Below are positions 60,521 to 64,000 of a stretch of DNA of 64,000 nucleotides, in pieces. The stretch is from contig JACKHB010000002.1 in assembly GCA_020639195.1 (NCBI GenBank), positions 62,001 through 126,000 on the forward strand. The letters run 5' to 3'. The DNA comes from Phycisphaeraceae bacterium (lineage in GTDB: Bacteria > Planctomycetota > Phycisphaerae > Phycisphaerales > UBA1924). The notes under the pieces were generated by a model, which saw nothing but the letters and a program-made list of their open reading frames with translations, was not told the DNA's origin and searched no databases. The first letter of the stretch is position 1, and each line of letters begins with the position of its first letter. The translations under genes were made by a program, and so were the position numbers.

Positions 60521-61570
60521 ATGATGCCCACGAAGGCCTTTGCCGCCCAGTCCGCCGCGACGCCCCTCGCGCCCTTCTCGATCAACCGGCGCGAACCCCT
60601 GCCCGCCGACGTCGAGATCGACATCCTCTTCTGCGGAGTCTGCCACACCGACATCCACTTTGCCCGCGATGAGTGGGGCATGACCAACTTCCCCTGCGTG
60701 CCCGGGCACGAGATCCTCGGCAAGGTCACTCGCGTCGGCCCCAGAGTCACACGCTTCAAGCCCGGCGATCTCGCGGCCATCGGCTGCCTCGTTGATTCCT
60801 GCCGCGCCTGCCCAAGCTGCAAGGCGGGGCTCGAGCAGTTCTGCCACGGCCCCTCGGTCTTCACCTACAACAGCGAGGACACGCACTCCGGCGGACACAC
60901 CTTCGGCGGATACTCCGAACGCATCGTCGCCGATCAGGACTTCGTCCTCAAGGTCCCTGCCAACCTCGACCCCGCCGCGGCGGCCCCCCTGCTCTGCGCC
61001 GGCATCACCACGTACTCACCGCTTCGCAAGTGGGGCGTCGGCAAGGGCCAGAAGGTCGGCATCGTCGGCCTCGGCGGCCTCGGACACATGGGCGTCAAGT
61101 TCGCCCACGCCTTCGGAGCCCACACAGTCCTCTTCACGACCTCACGCAGCAAGGTCGAGGACGGTAAACGCCTCGGCGCCGATGAGGTCGTGATCTCCAA
61201 GGACGCCGACGAGATGGCAAAGCACGCCGGCTCGTTCGACCTCATCCTCGACACCGTCTCGGCCGACCACGACCTCAACGCCTACCTCGCGATGCTCAAG
61301 CTCGACGGCACGATGGTGATGGTCGGCGCGCCGCCCAACCCCCAGCCCATCAGCGCGTTCAGCCTGTTCATGCCGCGACGTGTCCTCACCGGCTCGCTTA
61401 TCGGCGGCATCGCCGAGACGCAGGAGATGCTCGACTTCTGCGGCGAGCACAACATCGCCTGCGATATCGAGATGATCCGCATCCAGCAGATCAACGAGGC
61501 CTACGAGCGCATGCTCCGCAGCGACGTCAAGTACCGATTCGTGATCGACATGGCGTCGCTGAAGGGGTAA
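60521..61570 (+). CDS. Zinc-dependent alcohol dehydrogenase (cinnamyl/YahK type)
   Basis: 349 residues; ATG 60524 is an alternative start. Catalytic-zinc motif ILFCGVCHTDIHF, VPGHEILGKV, structural-zinc tetrad CRACPSCKAGLEQFC, NAD(P) motif GIVGLGGLGHMGVKFA. This is the CAD/YahK subgroup, NADPH-linked reductases of aldehydes. It precedes the MFS transporter by 9 bases and may be co-transcribed with it. Confidence 0.94.
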   Translation: MMPTKAFAAQSAATPLAPFSINRREPLPADVEIDILFCGVCHTDIHFARDEWGMTNFPCVPGHEILGKVTRVGPRVTRFKPGDLAAIGCLVDSCRACPSCKAGLEQFCHGPSVFTYNSEDTHSGGHTFGGYSERIVADQDFVLKVPANLDPAAAAPLLCAGITTYSPLRKWGVGKGQKVGIVGLGGLGHMGVKFAHAFGAHTVLFTTSRSKVEDGKRLGADEVVISKDADEMAKHAGSFDLILDTVSADHDLNAYLAMLKLDGTMVMVGAPPNPQPISAFSLFMPRRVLTGSLIGGIAETQEMLDFCGEHNIACDIEMIRIQQINEAYERMLRSDVKYRFVIDMASLKG

Positions 61571-61579
61571 GCCTCCCCG

Positions 61580-62902
61580 GTGTCGCCCCCTCCCGATCCC
61601 GAGGTCGCCCCGAGCGTTCGGCCGCAACTACCGCGCCAGGTGGTCCTCCTTGGCTGGGTCTCCTTCTTCGCGGACATCTCGGGGGAGATGGTCTATCCGC
61701 TGCTCCCGCTGTTCATCGTCGGTGCACTTGGCGCTTCGGCCACCGCCCTGGGTTGGGTCGAAGGCGTGGCAATGGCCCTGATCGCGGCCATGACCGCATG
61801 GGCCGGCTGGAGAAGCGACGGAGCCCGTTCCGGGCATGCGCGCCGCGTGCCCTGGATCCGCTGGGGCTATGGGCTTCCCGTGATCGGCAAGTCCATCCTC
61901 GCCGTGTCGACCGTCTGGCCGCTCGCCATGCTCGGCCGAGCCATCGATCGGTTTGGAAAGGGCCTCCGAGGAAGCCCCCGCGACGCGCTCATCGCCGACG
62001 CCTCGCTCCCCGAGCAACGTGGTCGCTGCTTCGGCTTTCACCGCGCGATGGACACCGCCGGAGCGACGCTGGGCGTGCTTCTCGCCGCGGGGCTCCTCTG
62101 GTGGCTCGCCGGTGTTCCCGACGCAGGCTCCACGCCCGAACTCGCCGCCGATCACGCCCCCGAGACCTATCACACCGTGTTCGCGATCGCCGCTGCGATG
62201 GGGCTGATGGCCCTCGTGCTGACGTTCCTCATACGAGAGCGGCCCGCCGAGTCACATGCCGCGTCGCGCATCGCAGAACAAACCAAGCCACTCCCACCGG
62301 GCACCGAGCCGATTCCGCGCTCATATTGGCTCACGCTCGCCGTCCTGCTTGTCTTTGCCGTCGCCAACAGCAGCGACACCTTCCTGCTCCTGCGCGCGCG
62401 AGATGTCGGCCTCTCGCCGTGGGCGGTGGTGTTGGCGTACGCCCTATGCAACATTGTCTACGCCGCGGCGTCGTACCCCGCCGGAGCGTTCAGCGATCGC
62501 ATCGGTCGCTGGCGAGTCATCGCCCTCGGCTGGGTGCTCTACGCCGGTATTTATGCGGGCTTCGCCCTGACCGGCCCGTCCGGCATCTGGCCCTTGATGG
62601 CCCTGTACGGGCTCTATCTCGCCCTCACCGACGGCGTCGGCAAGGCACTCATCTCCGATCACGCGCCCCCTGGCCGACGGGGCGCCGCGCTGGGGATCTT
62701 CTCCATGGCCTTGGGCCTGACGACCCTCGCCAGCAGCGTGCTCGCGGGTGTGCTCTGGGACCACGCGGGGCATGAGTGGCCATTTCTGATCGGCTGCACG
62801 GCTTCACTCGCCGCCCTGCTGCTCCTGCCCATCGTCGCGCGCGCCACGCGATCCGCTACCGATGTCCCGCGACCCGGTGTGGCTCCACCCCCTCATCCGT
62901 AA
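61580..62902 (+). CDS. Major facilitator superfamily transporter
   Basis: 440 residues, GTG start. About 12 membrane helices with MFS signatures: WVSFFADISGEMVYPLLPLF, DRFGKGLRGSPRDALIADAS (loop 2-3 type motif), and YPAGAFSDRIGRWRVIALGW in the second half. Substrate unknown; the resemblance is to MFS proteins with LGW/FADISGEM motifs common in environmental bacteria. The last 47 bases overlap the 3' end of the convergent glycoside hydrolase gene. Confidence 0.88.
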   Translation: MSPPPDPEVAPSVRPQLPRQVVLLGWVSFFADISGEMVYPLLPLFIVGALGASATALGWVEGVAMALIAAMTAWAGWRSDGARSGHARRVPWIRWGYGLPVIGKSILAVSTVWPLAMLGRAIDRFGKGLRGSPRDALIADASLPEQRGRCFGFHRAMDTAGATLGVLLAAGLLWWLAGVPDAGSTPELAADHAPETYHTVFAIAAAMGLMALVLTFLIRERPAESHAASRIAEQTKPLPPGTEPIPRSYWLTLAVLLVFAVANSSDTFLLLRARDVGLSPWAVVLAYALCNIVYAAASYPAGAFSDRIGRWRVIALGWVLYAGIYAGFALTGPSGIWPLMALYGLYLALTDGVGKALISDHAPPGRRGAALGIFSMALGLTTLASSVLAGVLWDHAGHEWPFLIGCTASLAALLLLPIVARATRSATDVPRPGVAPPPHP

Positions 62903-64000
62903 TCGCTACCGGCGCAATCCGACCCTCCTCATCGAATCGCATCCGATCGATGCACACCACGCGGTGGTTGCCGTCCGTCTCTCCCAACGGCCGACGGTGG
63001 TACACGATGAACCACTCTTCGCCCAGGCGCAGCACGCTGTGGTGCCCCGCTCCGGTCGCAATCTCAGGGTCCTGCTCCAGGATCGTCCCGATCCGCTCGA
63101 ACGGCCCCAGCGGCGAGTCACCAATCGCGTACGCCACGGAGTAATCCGGTCCGGTCCAGCCTCCCTCGGACCACATGAAGTAGTACCGCCCGCCCCGCAC
63201 GAGAACATGAACGGCCCTCGACATACCCCCGCGGCGTGATCTCCCTGAACGTCTCGCCGCCCTCCGAATAGCTCGAGCCCGCCGTAATCTTCGCGCAGCC
63301 TCGCGTGTTGCAGTGCCGCCACCCGCCGTAGATCAGATAGTCCGTCCCGTCTCATCGCGGAACACGAACTGATCGATCGGCTGCGCTGCCGGCCAATGGA
63401 ACGCGTCGACCAGGGGCTCGCCGAGAAGTCCACAAATGGCCCCTCCGGCGAGGTCCACCACCGCCACGATGCCCCCACCTCGTCATCGCTCTGGATGTCG
63501 TTGGCCCGAAGAAGAAGTGTACTTTCCGTTCTTCTCCACCACAGACGGGCGCCCACATCGCCCGCCGCGCCCACGACCGTCCTCCGCGGTCAAGACGCGC
63601 TCGTGCTTAGTCCAGCGCTGAGATCCTCCAGACTGAACGCATCGAAGAACGTCTGCTCGTCGTATGGGCGCCGAGTACGTCAGGTAGATCCACACGCTGG
63701 CCGCCCTCGTCGTCACCGAACACCGCGACCTCGGGATCGGCATACCACCCAGAAACACCGGATTGCCCCACCGCAGCGGCGCGGGACTCGACGTGAACTC
63801 GTACCGCCCCGAGCCACCCGCAGCACCAACGCCTCGCCCTCGCGCCCGACCACTTCCACGCCCTCAGCCTCTCCGACCAGCCGCCCCGATTCCACACGCC
63901 CTCGCCATCCGCGCTCGGCACGTAGACCACCGCGCGCGTGTTCGCCGGAATCTGACGCCCAGGGTCAGCCTCCCATCCTCAAGCCGCCAGGCCCGTCGAA
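62856..64000 (-). pseudogene. GH78 C-terminal / GH43 fusion glycoside hydrolase, frame broken many times, 5' part beyond window
   Basis: Stitching frames on the minus strand gives a continuous protein: a Bac_rhamnosid_C-like segment (WRLEDGRLTLGV, NTRAVVYVPSADGEGVW, VESGRLVGEAEGVEVV, SGRYEFTSSPAP) joined to a GH43 five-blade propeller (WYADPEVAVFGD, IYLTYSAP, YDEQTFFDAFSLEDL, WTKHERVLTAED, ANDIQSDDEVG, PIDQFVFRDE, FMWSEGGWTGPDYSVAYA, ATGAGHHSVLRLGEEWFIVY). Only about 62856-63224 is in one frame. Upstream at least a dozen single-base slips occur in ~780 bases, yet residues stay conserved, pointing to sequence error near a contig end. Such enzymes cleave rhamnose and arabinose/xylose linkages in plant or algal polysaccharides. 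Confidence 0.75.

Noticed and set aside
1..64000. CRISPR arrays, IS elements, prophage, rRNA and att sites
   Set aside because: No regularly spaced direct repeats, transposase/integrase motifs or rRNA-like sequence were found on reading through.

Overview
The window looks like chromosomal DNA from a high-GC member of the Planctomycetota, most likely class Phycisphaerae. This is an inference from gene content. The supporting features are: several H-X9-DG type pseudopilins, an ECF sigma factor next to a Ser/Thr kinase with a TPR tail, a PEP-CTERM-like C-terminus, CxxCGYDL zinc ribbons, RNase Y, a NrdJb-like TSCPD protein and a very long SecA. No rRNA, CRISPR array, transposase, integrase or phage module was seen. 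Gene density is high on both strands, and most long antisense reading frames are GC-driven shadows.

Layout. 1-7652 (minus): a pseudopilin / type II secretion operon read as H-X9-DG pseudopilin, GspG-like lipoprotein, exported glutathione peroxidase, gspF, gspG, gspH, gspI, gspJ, gspK (cut by the left edge). 7820-10411 (plus): a two-domain PTPS/QueD-like protein and gspE. 10422-13462 (minus): an orphan VirD4/TraG-type coupling ATPase and a coiled-coil partner. These diverge from an AT-rich promoter that seems to drive a leaderless proline-rich gene (13870). 14630-18423: an exported protein of unknown function, a GT9 glycosyltransferase and a methyltransferase. 18489-24320 (minus): serA-serC (serC frame-broken) and three further pseudopilins, two of them near-identical tandem copies, with strong hairpin terminators. 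24567-30601: zinc-ribbon/GYF membrane protein, PpiC lipoprotein, RNase Y, a DUF4097-like lipoprotein and a PilZ/YcgR-like protein.

30737-34771 (minus): scpB, a DUF58 protein and a membrane transglutaminase in one operon. 34831-36235: a queuosine-precursor transporter and an atypical receiver protein. 36266-40594 (minus): exported PEP-CTERM-like protein, ECF sigma factor, Ser/Thr kinase. 40758-49421: psuG, cstA (with an inserted zinc ribbon), an M28 peptidase, an HU-like protein, an EEP-family hydrolase, a 2-hydroxyacid dehydrogenase and NrdJb-like. 49422-54454: giant secA and a further pseudopilin. 54495-62902: exported methyltransferase, tRNA-Pro(CGG), DinB, DUF6265, DUF1801, VOC proteins, a zinc alcohol dehydrogenase and an MFS transporter. 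62856-64000 (minus): the 3' part of a GH78-GH43 fusion with a very high density of frame breaks.

The strongest leads are the orphan VirD4-like locus with its divergent leaderless gene, a SecA whose helical scaffold/wing region carries about four tandem copies of one helical unit, a CstA with a zinc ribbon, and a pilin-less GspG lipoprotein plus a peroxidase inside the secretion operon. Two places (start of serC; last ~800 bases) have many compensating indels and are more likely sequence errors than true decay.
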